Shown here in pieces: positions 1 to 8,055 of a stretch of DNA of 64,000 nt; within the stretch, counting starts at the first letter, position 1, and each line of letters begins with the position of its first letter. The translations under genes were made by a program, and so were the position numbers. Source of the DNA: PALSA-1353 sp050014015 (GTDB lineage: Bacteria; Planctomycetota; Phycisphaerae; Tepidisphaerales; Tepidisphaeraceae); NCBI GenBank assembly GCA_050014015.1, contig JBEKEC010000002.1:1-64000 (forward strand), written 5' to 3'. Under the pieces are notes generated by a model. That model was not told the origin of the DNA. It made no database searches and was given only the letters and a program-made list of their open reading frames with translations.

Positions 1-2
1 AT

Positions 3-86
3 TGGCGAAAACTCAACGGCAGCACGTTGCTGCCGGAGGTGATCGCAGGAGTGGTCTTCAAAGATGGAACGAAGCTCGCCGCTTAA
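3..86 (+). CDS. IS256-like (Mutator) transposase, C-terminal end only
   Basis: Reading in from the window edge in frame 3 gives a tail of WRKLNGSTLLPEV, then IAGVVFKDGTKLAA and a TAA at 84-86. This is the style of ending found on IS256-family transposases: a K-LNG motif followed by a V.FKDG motif. The rest of the gene lies outside the window. The frame is open up to the edge, and the following bases look like the element's right end, which overlaps the stop codon of the next gene on the other strand. The family call rests on only 27 residues, so it is good but not certain. Confidence 0.6.
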   Translation, partial: WRKLNGSTLLPEVIAGVVFKDGTKLAA

Positions 87-123
87 ACTGTCGCGGCCAT
101 CCACTACTTTTGGGAATATCTCA
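87..123 (+). mobile_element. Probable right end (terminal repeat) of the IS256-like element
   Basis: The bases just after the transposase stop contain CCACTACTTTTGGGAATATC. From memory, IS256-family ends carry a similar 'acttttg.caatatctc' string soon after the transposase stop. The outer boundary cannot be fixed without the left end. If correct, the last codons and TAG stop (104-106) of the metallopeptidase gene on the minus strand are encoded by the insertion sequence. Confidence 0.4.
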
Positions 124-1207
124 ATCTGGGAAGCAGCCGCGCCATGCACCTTCGTATTCGCAGGAAATGCGTTTTCCCTTCCGGGGTATATACTTGATTG
201 AAATCCTCGGTCTTGAGCCTTCGGCCACCAACGGAAAAAATAGATTCATTCAAATCTACAAACGCTTGGTCCGCAATTTTTTTGAAGTCAACTTTTATGG
301 GGGTTTTGCTGGTTTCAAACATCAACTGAATTGTTCCGATTGCCGCAAAATAACGCATTGCGGGGGGCGGATAGTCTCGTTTGCGAACATCAACGATGTT
401 GGTTTCAAGCCCCCACAGCCTGAAGACCGCGCCGATGGCAAAGCACCAAGCGTATATTCGCTGTTCGGGAGTGGAGAAGAACGACTCCCAATGGGAATGT
501 ACCGGACCACTCCAATTCATGACGCTCGTAAAGCCAAGGCCAACGGCGAAATTGTCAGCACCAAGTTCGATCGCTTGGCGAACGGTTTTCGATCTGTAAA
601 AAGCTGCGCCGCCGGACACCGCCTCACAAACCATATCGACGCCAGCAGCCTTTATAATGAATTCGAGTTGCCCCGTGACAATGTGCGCAACCTCGTGAAG
701 AACCAAAAAATCGTAGGCGAGATTGTTTGCAACCATAGAAAACTCTCGTCGAACGGGATCGTTTGGCGATCTCGGCGCGGTGGGCCAACCGCTTCTTATA
801 CGGGATGCGTGCAATACGTCGATGTTGTTAAGCAAGCCTTCGGAGAATTGCCCCTCATAGGATTCCAGCCCGACATTTCCGATGAACTTCAGAACGTCGG
901 GATGCGAAAGCATCCGCTGGAAAAGGTCTGCCGAAACAAGAACGGCTCCCTTGTTGATGCGAAAGATTCCTCGTTTATTGCGAATTCCGGCGGCAGCATT
1001 GAGGTTCGGACCACTGCTGAAATCGAAGTAGATTTCGATGTTCCTTCCGGGCAAAAAGTGTTGCCGAACCGCATCTATTCGATCCTGTGCGATCCAGTGA
1101 TAGCTATCAAAAACGCTCTGCAATTCTGTTGGTGGAGAATAGGGCGTCAACTTGTCCTCTGCGCAGAAGGCTGCAAATTCTTTACGGAGGATGTTTATGT
1201 CTGTCAT
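104..1207 (-). CDS. HExxH zinc metallopeptidase-like protein, probably 3'-truncated
   Basis: A 367-residue protein of no family I can name. A gluzincin-style zinc site is visible: HEVAH at residues 171-175 in a helix-like context (LVLHEVAHIVTG), and ELGAD at 214-218, which fits the third ligand plus conserved Asp of M48/M78-like peptidases. There is no signal peptide or clear transmembrane helix, so it may be cytoplasmic. The start ATG at 1205-1207 has GGAAAGG six bases upstream. This start overlaps the start of the plus-strand gene at 1197 head to head. The last residues (RYSQK) and the stop appear to lie in an IS256-type end, so the natural C-terminus may be lost. Location among IS and phage-like genes suggests an accessory island gene. 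The catalytic role is inferred. Confidence 0.65.
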   Translation of the reverse strand: MTDINILRKEFAAFCAEDKLTPYSPPTELQSVFDSYHWIAQDRIDAVRQHFLPGRNIEIYFDFSSGPNLNAAAGIRNKRGIFRINKGAVLVSADLFQRMLSHPDVLKFIGNVGLESYEGQFSEGLLNNIDVLHASRIRSGWPTAPRSPNDPVRREFSMVANNLAYDFLVLHEVAHIVTGQLEFIIKAAGVDMVCEAVSGGAAFYRSKTVRQAIELGADNFAVGLGFTSVMNWSGPVHSHWESFFSTPEQRIYAWCFAIGAVFRLWGLETNIVDVRKRDYPPPAMRYFAAIGTIQLMFETSKTPIKVDFKKIADQAFVDLNESIFSVGGRRLKTEDFNQVYTPEGKTHFLRIRRCMARLLPRLRYSQK

Positions 1208-1526
1208 TAGCGACCTTTCCGACGTTGAATTAGCAATGGCGATAGCCAGAGAGGTGCTTGGCTGGAAGAATGTTGTTGTGGATCACGAAGGCAATGTACG
1301 AGGTGATTCTCCGCAAACGCTTTCCGAGTTTCCATTAACACTGGAATTTCCTATCACGTCAGAATCTGTAGACCTGCTTGAAAACAGACCAAGTTTTGCC
1401 GACAGGCGAGAAGCATATTTCTCTCGCCTTCACCAGCTTGTCGGCAACGACGTTTCAATCGCAACGCCACGGCTGCGATGCGAATCCATGCTTATGACTT
1501 ACCGGAAGCCCTTGGTTTATGCTTAG
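1197..1526 (+). CDS. Small hypothetical protein (109 aa), island gene
   Basis: The chosen start is ATG 1197, with GGAGG at 1186-1190 six bases before it; a longer in-frame start at 1152 has no such site. The protein opens with SDLSDVELAMAIAREVLGW, an N-terminus of the kind seen in small phage/island proteins (a short helix ending in an LGW motif). No catalytic motif was seen. It overlaps the divergent metallopeptidase gene by 11 bp at the 5' end and the convergent 68-aa gene by 35 bp at the 3' end, an unusually tight packing. Function unknown. Confidence 0.55.
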   Translation: MSVISDLSDVELAMAIAREVLGWKNVVVDHEGNVRGDSPQTLSEFPLTLEFPITSESVDLLENRPSFADRREAYFSRLHQLVGNDVSIATPRLRCESMLMTYRKPLVYA

Positions 1527-1698
1527 GCTTTGCCAACTTCTCTTGGGCCGCCCCCAAAATGATCGGTCTTACCCATGTGGCAACATCGGCCTGATCGGAG
1601 GCGGCAGCTTCCAGTACAATTCGTTTCTGGTTTTCCGTCATTGGGATTCGCACATCGACGGTTTTACGTTCCGAGGGGTCTTTTGGTGGTCTAGCCAT
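1492..1698 (-). CDS. Small basic protein, ribbon-helix-helix-like (68 aa)
   Basis: The N-terminus MARPPKDPSERKTVDVRIPM, followed by TENQKRIVLEAA, looks like the strand-then-helices start of ribbon-helix-helix or mobilization/antitoxin accessory proteins. The segment DVATWVRPIIL and a Lys/Arg-rich tail follow. Proteins of this style usually bind DNA and travel with mobile elements. The ATG at 1698 lies 82 bp from the divergent transposase start, so it could regulate that promoter, but this is inference. The tail overlaps the convergent gene ending at 1526. Confidence 0.55.
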   Translation of the reverse strand: MARPPKDPSERKTVDVRIPMTENQKRIVLEAAASDQADVATWVRPIILGAAQEKLAKPKHKPRASGKS

Positions 1699-1744
1699 GG
1701 CTTTATATTAGCCAAAGAAATCTACAAGTCAAGCGATTTTTCTC

Positions 1745-1772
1745 TTGCAATGTGGATTAGTTTAGCTATAAT
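1745..1772 (+). promoter_or_regulatory. Sigma-70-type promoter, apparently giving a leaderless transposase mRNA
   Basis: TTGCAA (1745-1750) and a perfect TATAAT (1767-1772) are separated by 16 bp. The transposase ATG is at 1780, only 7 bases after the -10 box, so transcription would begin at or next to the start codon. No Shine-Dalgarno sequence precedes the ATG, which fits leaderless initiation. Confidence 0.6.
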
Positions 1773-1779
1773 AACCCAC

Positions 1780-3093
1780 ATGGAAAACACAACTCAAATC
1801 ACCGATGGGATTACGACTGGCGTAGAGGCTCGAAAACAGCGCGGCCTGCAAATCGCGGCACTGGCCCGGATCGACAAAAAGGACGATGTTTACATTGTCC
1901 CGTCACAAACCGACCCGCGCCATCCGAAATACGAAGTGCATTACCACGACAAGCACCCGACCTGCACTTGCCCGGACTTTGAGACGCGGGGATGCCGCTG
2001 CAAGCACATTTACGCCGTCGAATACGTCATCCAGCGCGAAGAACATCCGGACGGCAGCACGACCGTTACCCAATCGGTCACAGTCACACAAACCCGCAAG
2101 ACCTATCCGCAAGACTGGCCGAATTACAACGCCGCGCAGGTGAATGAAAAACGCCATTTCCAAGCCTTGCTTGGCGACTTGTGTCAGGGCATCGAAACGC
2201 CAGCCGTTGAACGACCAAACGGCGGGCGTCCGCAATTCCCGCTGGCCGATGCCGTGTTCTCGGTCGTTTACAAAATCTACAGCACCCATAGCGCCCGGCG
2301 ATTTGTCGGCGATCTTGGAGAAGCGAAGGACAAGGGATATATCACGCAACTCCCGCACTACAACACGATCTTCAAGTTCATTGAGAAGCCAGAGCTATAC
2401 CCGATCCTATTGGACTTGATCGAACGGGCAGCGCTTCCCCTGAAGGACGTTGAATCACAATTCGCCGTGGACTCAACGGGCTTCGCATTCTGCCGGTTTA
2501 CCCGATGGTTCGATATTAAATACAACCGCTTCACCGCCGAGCAACAATGGATCAAGGCTCACATTTGCGCCGGGACAAAGACGAACGTCGTCACCGCCGT
2601 CGAAATCCACCGGCGGGACGAAGCCGATCAAACACAACTCCCGGCGCTAGTGAAATCGACCGCCAAGAATTTCGATATGGCCGAAGTATCGGCGGACAAG
2701 GCGTACTCAGACCGAAATTGCCATAAGGCGATTGCGAAGGTTGGCGCTATCCCCTACATCATGTTCAAAGCCAACACCACGGGCGGCGTCGGCGGATTGT
2801 TCCGCAAGGCGTTCCACTACTTCCAGTTCAAAAAGGACGAATTCCTTGCCCACTACCACCGGCGGTCAAACGTCGAGTCAACGGTTATGATGATTAAGAC
2901 CAAATTTGGTGATGCCGTTCGGTCCAAGACGGAAGTTGCGGCCCGGAACGAAGTGCTTTGCAAGTTGCTTTGCCACAACATTTGCTGCTTGATTTCGGCG
3001 ATGTACGAACTTGGCATTGAGCCGATGCTCGCGGGCGCGGTTGCCCACAAACTGGACGGGATGCCCACAAACCCGAAGCTTTTCAATGGTTAA
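1780..3093 (+). CDS. Transposase with N-terminal SWIM zinc finger and DDE core
   Basis: The 437-residue protein begins with MENTTQITDG. A SWIM-type finger (C-x-C...C-x-H) is formed by Cys62, Cys64, Cys74 and His76. The core has IS4/IS5-like DDE motifs: Asp231 in VDSTGF, Asp306 in SADKAYSD and Glu366 in RRSNVEST, followed by a hydrophobic C-terminal region. It should cut and join DNA ends in the cytoplasm. The frame is complete, so the element may be active. Local sequence is less GC-rich than the rest of the window, suggesting recent arrival. I could not find terminal inverted repeats or a target duplication. Starts further upstream (for example 1750) fall within the promoter. Confidence 0.85.
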   Translation: MENTTQITDGITTGVEARKQRGLQIAALARIDKKDDVYIVPSQTDPRHPKYEVHYHDKHPTCTCPDFETRGCRCKHIYAVEYVIQREEHPDGSTTVTQSVTVTQTRKTYPQDWPNYNAAQVNEKRHFQALLGDLCQGIETPAVERPNGGRPQFPLADAVFSVVYKIYSTHSARRFVGDLGEAKDKGYITQLPHYNTIFKFIEKPELYPILLDLIERAALPLKDVESQFAVDSTGFAFCRFTRWFDIKYNRFTAEQQWIKAHICAGTKTNVVTAVEIHRRDEADQTQLPALVKSTAKNFDMAEVSADKAYSDRNCHKAIAKVGAIPYIMFKANTTGGVGGLFRKAFHYFQFKKDEFLAHYHRRSNVESTVMMIKTKFGDAVRSKTEVAARNEVLCKLLCHNICCLISAMYELGIEPMLAGAVAHKLDGMPTNPKLFNG

Positions 3094-3513
3094 AAGGCAA
3101 AGCCCACTTTGAGACACTTTTGAGGGTTTAATTAGCATATACTAACTTTTCATTCCTGTCGTAACCATGATATATAAAGATAGTTGCGCACAATATCTCG
3201 GGCGAAAGTTGGTGAGACAACGCAGAATCTGTCTCAAGCGAACTCATGCACAAAAATGCGTGAAATTCGAGCTTTTTTTGCTTGATTGTTAGTTAAGTAT
3301 ATGTTAGGTTTGCGGTTCGGCAACTGGTCGCCGCGTTTCCGGTCTTGGCATTGAATACAGGCGGTACGAGGAAGGGATTGGACCACGGATGAGGCGGATT
3401 ACTCGGATGAATTCTGTCTTATCCATGCAATCCGCGCAATCCGCGGTTTGATCTCTCTGCTTGTTTCGCCTGGAAGCTGCGGCGATCGGTTCACGTTTAC
3501 AGAATGGGGTCAA
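3094..3513. other. AT-rich intergenic stretch downstream of the transposase
   Basis: No gene is visible. The left part (to about 3310) is AT-rich and holds a small hairpin, GAGACA...TGTCTC at 3213-3234. The right part (about 3380-3450) contains 'ccacggatgaggcgga' and 'aatccgcgcaatccgcgg', a degenerate relative of the large inverted repeat between rpsB and tsf. Confidence 0.5.
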
Positions 3514-3975
3514 ATGGTGATGCAGAACGATAGCGGAAACGGGAACGAGGGGCTGGCGGTTGAGCAACAGACGGCGCTGGAATTGCTGCTGCTGGGCAAA
3601 TCGGTCGCGGAGACGGCGAAGTCGACGGGGGTGTCACGCCAGACGGTGCATCGCTGGCTGAAACACGATGCGACATTTCGGGCGGCGTATAACGAGTGGC
3701 ACGATCAACTGAAGGAAAGTTCGCGCTCGCGGCTGCTGATGCTGACGGACAAGGCGACCGATGCGCTGGAGAAAGCGCTGGAGGCCGGCGATGCGCGGGC
3801 GGCATTGCAGCTTTTGAAGGGGATGGGATTGATCAAGGACGAGCCGGCCGGGCCGACGGACCCACAGGAGGTGAAGAAGAGCATGGAGATGGAGGAGAAG
3901 CGGAGAAAAATTGCGTTGAGGCGGGAGAGGGGAAAGCTGGAGAACGAGGACCAAACGGCGGAGTTGGGGTGGTGA
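3514..3975 (+). CDS. Helix-turn-helix protein (terminase-small-subunit-like)
   Basis: The 153-residue protein has a homeodomain-like HTH at about residues 20-60: GKSVAETAKSTGVSRQTVHR, then WLKHDATFRAAY. This is the pattern seen in phage terminase small subunits and resolvase-type HTHs. A helical segment with KATDALEKALEAGD follows, then a charged coiled tail rich in E, K and R. It probably binds DNA. No large terminase or portal gene is nearby, so a packaging role is not supported. The start could be ATG 3514 or 3520; the frame is open further upstream without a good ribosome site. Confidence 0.6.
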   Translation: MVMQNDSGNGNEGLAVEQQTALELLLLGKSVAETAKSTGVSRQTVHRWLKHDATFRAAYNEWHDQLKESSRSRLLMLTDKATDALEKALEAGDARAALQLLKGMGLIKDEPAGPTDPQEVKKSMEMEEKRRKIALRRERGKLENEDQTAELGW

Positions 3976-3979
3976 GGAG

Positions 3980-4329
<350 letters not shown>

Positions 4330-4356
4330 AGCGATCGAACTGAAGCGGGATGCAAA

Positions 4357-4387
4357 CCCCCCACGGCAGCGCCGTGGGCGTTCGGGG
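4357..4387. repeat. Palindromic interspersed element (CCCCACGGC...GCCGTGGG)
   Basis: A compact hairpin with arms CACGGC and GCCGTG, followed by CGTTCGGGG. It sits between the convergent methylase remnant and KilA-N gene. Near-identical or expanded copies occur at 5507, 50719, 58945 and, degenerate, at 60566. Confidence 0.85.
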
Positions 4388-4494
4388 CCCTTCGACACCC
4401 TGGACTGGCTCGGGGCGGGCAAGCTCAGGGCAGGCGCGGGACGGGGAAACGGTGGGCGAGTACGCGCCACCCTACCAGTGCTGAAGCCGTCGCG

Positions 4495-5329
4495 TTATTT
4501 GTTGCCGGGTTCATTCCTGCCCGGAAGCCGCTTGATGCGGGTGTCGGCGGTGAGGAGTTTCATTTGCTGAATGGCGATCTGGTTTAGGCGTTTGAGCCGA
4601 ATGGGTTGCGAGAGGGCCTCGGCAATGAACATGGCGTTGAGATTCTCCAGGTTGGAAAGGCAGACAAGCTGGGAGACGTCGGCCTCGTCGCGGATGTTGC
4701 CGCGTTTTTGGGGGGATTCGTCGCGCCACTGGGCGGCGGTTTTGCCGAAGAGGGCGAGGTTGAGCACGTCGGCTTCGCTGGCGTAAATGAGGGAGGTTTG
4801 GGCCTTGCTTAACTCCGGCGGGATCAGATGAGTCTGAATGGCGTCGGTATGGATGCGATAGTTGATCTTGGCGAGGTTTCGCTTGATGTCCCAGCCGAGA
4901 GTCTTTCGCTCTTCTTCCTTGAGGCGCTGGAATTCCTTGATGAGATAGAGCTTGAACTCGACTACAGACCCAGGAGGCGAACTCGAAGGCGATGTCCTTA
5001 TGGGCATGGGTACCGCCATAACGGCCAGCCTTGGAAATAATGCCGATGGCGCCGGTTTTCTCGATCCACTGCTTGGCGGTGAGAATGAAGCTATTGAGAC
5101 CAGCTTGCTTTTTAATCCCATCGAATTCGATGGGATTAAAACCGGGGTTATTGAGATGTTCCCAGATGCCTAGGAACTCGATGGTGTTCCGGTTGCGCAG
5201 CCAATTCAGGATAATGTAGTCCGTCCGGTCGGGGTCCTTGTACCGCGCGATATCGGTGAGGCTGATATAGTCCTCGTCCTTGACGGAAAGGACGGTCACT
5301 TCGCGGCTGAGAACCTTGATCTTAGACAT
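4495..5329 (-). pseudogene. KilA-N domain protein gene with a single-base frameshift
   Basis: The ATG at 5329 (GGAG eight bases upstream) starts a KilA-N domain: LTDIARYKDPDRTDYIILNW, NRNTIEFLGIWE, then GRYGGTHAHKDIAFEFASWV. These proteins are found in phages and many bacterial islands and are thought to bind DNA or RNA. Just after FASWV, near 4970, the reading frame is lost. It resumes one base off as VVEFKLYLIKEFQRLKEEE and runs to a TTA at 4495. The total length of 835 nt is one more than a multiple of three, which fits a single inserted base. Either the gene is broken, or the base is a sequencing error. Corrected length is about 277 residues, normal for this family. Confidence 0.8.
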
Positions 5330-5506
5330 GGGTCGTCTCCACAACTCCACCGGATTGCCTGCCAGCGCGCTGATTTTGTACAGCGATTGGCCCTTCATCG
5401 CCAGCCGGGCGCTCCCCGCGAGCGGGGCGGCTAAACGAAATTCGGGTGGGGTGGGGTGCGGGATTTCTGGCCCTTCGACAGGATTGGGGCGGGGGCGGGA
5501 TGCAAA

Positions 5507-5557
5507 GCCCCACGGCGGCGGCGGAGGCTTCGCCTTTCGCGCCGTGGGCGTTCGGGG
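5507..5557. repeat. Palindromic interspersed element, long form with GGCTTCGCC core
   Basis: This has the outer arms of the 4357 copy (CCCCACGGC and GCCGTGGGCG). In the loop it carries an extra hairpin, GCGGAGGCTTCGCC followed by TTTCGC. The core GGCTTCGCC (5526-5534) is the unit that also appears inside genes at 11881 and 28301. Confidence 0.85.
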
Positions 5558-5657
5558 GTGAATTGAGCCGGTGCCGTGGATCGCGGGAGGGGGCGTTCCG
5601 ATTGGATAGGGCCTTGGGGAATTATCGGTGGTGCAATTTGAATGTTGAAAGGATTGG

Positions 5658-5692
5658 GATTGCCCAGGGAGCAAGCTCCCAGGGCTTTGGAT
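5658..5692. repeat. 35-bp palindromic element, copy 1 (core GGGAGCAAGCTCCC)
   Basis: The 35-bp sequence is repeated exactly at 37737-37771, 32 kb away. It is centred on GGGAGCAAGCTCCC with flanks GATTGCCCA and AGGGCTTTGGAT. The two copies sit downstream of lutA (minus) and upstream of rimO (plus). The gap 5330-5729 holds no gene: apart from these repeats only a GCAATCGGCAATC scrap next to the lutA stop is visible. Confidence 0.9.
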
Positions 5693-5729
5693 TCGGAAAG
5701 TGGCCGGATTCCAATGTTGCAATCGGCAA

Positions 5730-6479
5730 TCACCAACCGTCTGTGCGGATGCCCATGGCGTCGGCGATCAGCTCGGCGAGGTGTTTGACGTCCGTGCTTA
5801 CGCCGCGGCGATGGCATAGGCCGGAGATGTTCATGGTGCAGCCGGCGTCGTTGCAGATGACGGTTTTGGCGGCGGTTTGGGAAATGCAAGTAATTTTGTC
5901 CTCGACGATGGCGCGGCTGATGGCGGGATATTTGAATGCGAAGGAGCCGCCGAAGCCGCAACATTGGTCGGTCCTTTCCATCGGCTTGAATTGGACGTTG
6001 CCAAGTTGGCGGAGGAGGCGGACGGCGGCGTCCTGCGTGCCGAGGGCGCGGAGATGGCAGGTGTAATGATAGGTGATCTCCTGGGGAGCGGGCAAGGAGA
6101 ACTGGTGGAGATCGACTTTTAGGACCTTGTCTAGGAATTCGACGAATTCGTAGGTCTTGGCGCGGAGATCGTTCATGGGCTCTTGCCATTCGGGGTCATC
6201 GTGCAGAAGCTGGTGATATTGCTCGCGCACCATGGCGCAGCAGGAGGCGGAAGGGGTGACGACGTAGGGATAGGGCTGGAAGATTTGGATCATGCGCTGG
6301 GCGAGATCGCGGGATTCGGAGAGGAAGCCGTTGTTGAAAAACGGCTGGCCGCAACAGGTCTGGGCTTGGGGGAAGAGCACCTGGCAGCCGAAACGCTCGA
6401 GGATTTTGGTGACGGCGACGCCGACGTGCGGATAAAACTGGTCGGTCAGGCAGGTGATGAATAATGCGACGCGAGGCAT
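5730..6479 (-). CDS. lutA: LutA/YkgE-type Fe-S protein (lactate utilization subunit A-like)
   Basis: The 249-residue protein has two CCG domains: TCCGQPF at about residue 41, and DQCCGFGGSF in the C-terminal half. This arrangement is diagnostic of the LutA/GlpC-type cysteine-rich Fe-S proteins that carry electrons in L-lactate or glycolate oxidation. Length matches LutA (about 240). ATG 6479 is used; the preceding TTG also gives an open frame, and no Shine-Dalgarno is visible. The usual partners lutB and lutC are absent: the next gene downstream is the broken KilA-N gene, and upstream are the flagellins. It is therefore an orphan here, and its substrate is unproven. Confidence 0.85.
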   Translation of the reverse strand: MPRVALFITCLTDQFYPHVGVAVTKILERFGCQVLFPQAQTCCGQPFFNNGFLSESRDLAQRMIQIFQPYPYVVTPSASCCAMVREQYHQLLHDDPEWQEPMNDLRAKTYEFVEFLDKVLKVDLHQFSLPAPQEITYHYTCHLRALGTQDAAVRLLRQLGNVQFKPMERTDQCCGFGGSFAFKYPAISRAIVEDKITCISQTAAKTVICNDAGCTMNISGLCHRRGVSTDVKHLAELIADAMGIRTDGW

Positions 6480-6510
6480 CAACGGAGGATGATAGGTGAT
6501 CCGGGGCGGA

Positions 6511-6549
6511 GAAAAAACGTCCCCGGCCTTTTAAGGGCCGGGGACGCTT
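6511..6549 (-). terminator. Rho-independent terminator of flagellin gene 1
   Basis: Read on the minus strand: CGTCCCCGGCC, a short loop, GGCCGGGGACG, then TTTTTTC. It is an 11-bp GC stem with a U tract, placed 30 bp after the flagellin stop at 6581. Confidence 0.9.
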
Positions 6550-6580
6550 CATTTACGAGATAGGCGCGGTGAGCTTGCGA

Positions 6581-7990
6581 TTAGGTGCCGCCCAGGAGCT
6601 TCAGGACGTTGTCGGGCTGAGCGTTGGCCTGGGCCAAGACCGTGGTGGCTGCCTGCGAGAGGATCTGGTCGCGGGTGAGGTTGGAGGTTTCGGAGGCGAA
6701 GTCGGTGTTCATGATGGCGGACTCGGCGGCCGAGACGTTCTCGTAGGATACTCCCAGACTGCTGACGGTGGAGCCGATGGTGAAGGTCTGGAAAGCGCCC
6801 AGGCGGCCGCGCAGGCTGCTGACCTGTCCGATGGCGCTGTTGAGAATGTTCTGGGCGGTGGAGAGGTTGTTGCTGGACAGGCTATTGGAGCCGCCGCTGC
6901 CGATGGAGCTCAAGTAGCCGTTGAACGAATCGCCGAGATCGCCGGTGGAAACGGAACTGACGCCGATGGAGGCCTTGTTGGTGGCATCGACCTCAGAGCC
7001 CAATTGGAAGGTAGCGCCGCCGCCGGTGACGTAGAAGGTCGTGGAGGTGGGCTTGTCATAATTGGTTGCCAGGTCGAGGCTGACGTCGAGGCTGGCGTTG
7101 CGGTAGCTGATGGCCAGGCCATTGGCCTCCGCGGTGGCGCCGTTGATGGTAACGCCGGCATCCGCGCCCACGGTCTTGGTAGCGCTGAAGCTCTGTGCCA
7201 GCTTTCCTGCGATGACCTGAATGCTGGCGAACTGGGCCGAGCCGTACTGGGTGGAGTTCACGCGTAGGGCAGTGCCGCTGACTTGGGCGGACAAGCCCGT
7301 GGAGTTCTTCACGCCGTTGACCGCGGTGGCGATGGAGCTGACGGAGGTGCCGGAGGCGAAGGACAACTGGGTGCTGCCGAGGTTGCCGGCGATTTGGAGG
7401 GTCACGGTGTTTCCGCTGATGGCGCCGCCCTGATAGGTCAGGGCGGCGGTCTTGGCGGATGAAACCACCTGGACCGCGACGGCCACGTTGCCGCCGTCGG
7501 GCACCAGGGCGCTGTTGATCTGGAGGTTGGTGACCGCCGAGCCCACGCTGCTGGTGGTATAGGCCAGGCTGCCGTTGAGAAGCTGAGAGCCTTCGAACGA
7601 CGTGGATTGTGAGATGCGGTTGATGGTGGAAAGAATGGAGTCCACCTGCAACTGATTGGCCGCGACCTCGTCGGAACTGAGAGCACCGGAGTTAGCGGCC
7701 TGGCCGATCAGACCCTGCAACTGGATCAGAAGGGAGCTGACCTCGTTCAAGCCGCCTTCGGCGGTTCCGATGACGTTGCCGGCAAGGCTGGCGTTGCTGA
7801 TGGCGGTTTGGATGCCGGTCTGCTCCTGCTGTAGGCTAAGTCCCGCGATCAAACCGGCGGGATTATCGGCGCCACTGTTGATCTGTAAACCGGTGCTGAG
7901 CCGTTCGAGGCTCGTGTTCAAAGCGGTATTGTTTTGCGCGAGGGATCGCTGGGCAATCAGAGAACTGACGTTGGTGTTGATTACGCTCAT
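6581..7990 (-). CDS. fliC: Flagellin 1
   Basis: The 469-residue protein has the conserved flagellin ends that form the filament core. The N-terminus is MSVINTNVSSLIAQRSLAQN, with LSTGLQINSGADNPAGLI. The C-terminal D0/D1 segment has SLRGRLGAFQTFT, ENVSAAESAIMNTDFASE and a final NVLKLLGGT. The middle is a Ser/Thr/Gly-rich variable domain. It is exported by the flagellar type III apparatus and polymerised outside the cell. It is almost identical to the next gene (8515-9921) over the first 190 residues and most of the C-terminus, so it is a recent tandem copy. It has its own sigma-54-type site, a leader hairpin and a terminator, suggesting a monocistronic unit. Confidence 0.95.
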   Translation of the reverse strand: MSVINTNVSSLIAQRSLAQNNTALNTSLERLSTGLQINSGADNPAGLIAGLSLQQEQTGIQTAISNASLAGNVIGTAEGGLNEVSSLLIQLQGLIGQAANSGALSSDEVAANQLQVDSILSTINRISQSTSFEGSQLLNGSLAYTTSSVGSAVTNLQINSALVPDGGNVAVAVQVVSSAKTAALTYQGGAISGNTVTLQIAGNLGSTQLSFASGTSVSSIATAVNGVKNSTGLSAQVSGTALRVNSTQYGSAQFASIQVIAGKLAQSFSATKTVGADAGVTINGATAEANGLAISYRNASLDVSLDLATNYDKPTSTTFYVTGGGATFQLGSEVDATNKASIGVSSVSTGDLGDSFNGYLSSIGSGGSNSLSSNNLSTAQNILNSAIGQVSSLRGRLGAFQTFTIGSTVSSLGVSYENVSAAESAIMNTDFASETSNLTRDQILSQAATTVLAQANAQPDNVLKLLGGT

Positions 7991-7994
7991 GAAT

Positions 7995-8007
7995 GTCTCT
8001 CCGTGAC
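7995..8007 (-). promoter_or_regulatory. Candidate CsrA-binding hairpin over the flagellin 1 ribosome site
   Basis: On the minus strand the leader reads GTCACGGAGAGAC, four bases before the ATG. GTC pairs with GAC and leaves CGGAGA in the loop, with the GGA that CsrA recognises overlapping the Shine-Dalgarno. The identical 13-mer stands before flagellin 2 (9927-9939). csrA and fliW are 4 kb away in the same cluster. Binding is inferred. Confidence 0.5.
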
Positions 8008-8039
8008 AATTTGTTTACGTGGGGCAGGATTCGCATCCG

Positions 8040-8055
8040 TGCGATCCACGTGCCG
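8040..8055 (-). promoter_or_regulatory. Sigma-54-type promoter for flagellin 1
   Basis: Minus-strand CGGCACGTGGATCGCA fits TGGCACG-N4-TTGC with two mismatches and exact 12-bp GG-to-GC spacing. It lies 50 bp upstream of the ATG. Weaker than the two sites at 13071 and 22784, but in the right place. Confidence 0.5.

Noticed and set aside
2..1210. 402-codon plus-strand ORF across the metallopeptidase gene
   Set aside because: Protein is low-quality and antisense to a gene with a clear HExxH site and ribosome site; only the first 84 bases in another frame are coding (transposase tail).
1699..3310. Terminal inverted repeats of the SWIM-finger transposase
   Set aside because: I compared the flanks by eye; CAAGTCAAGC and GCTTGATTG share only a few bases, not enough to call.
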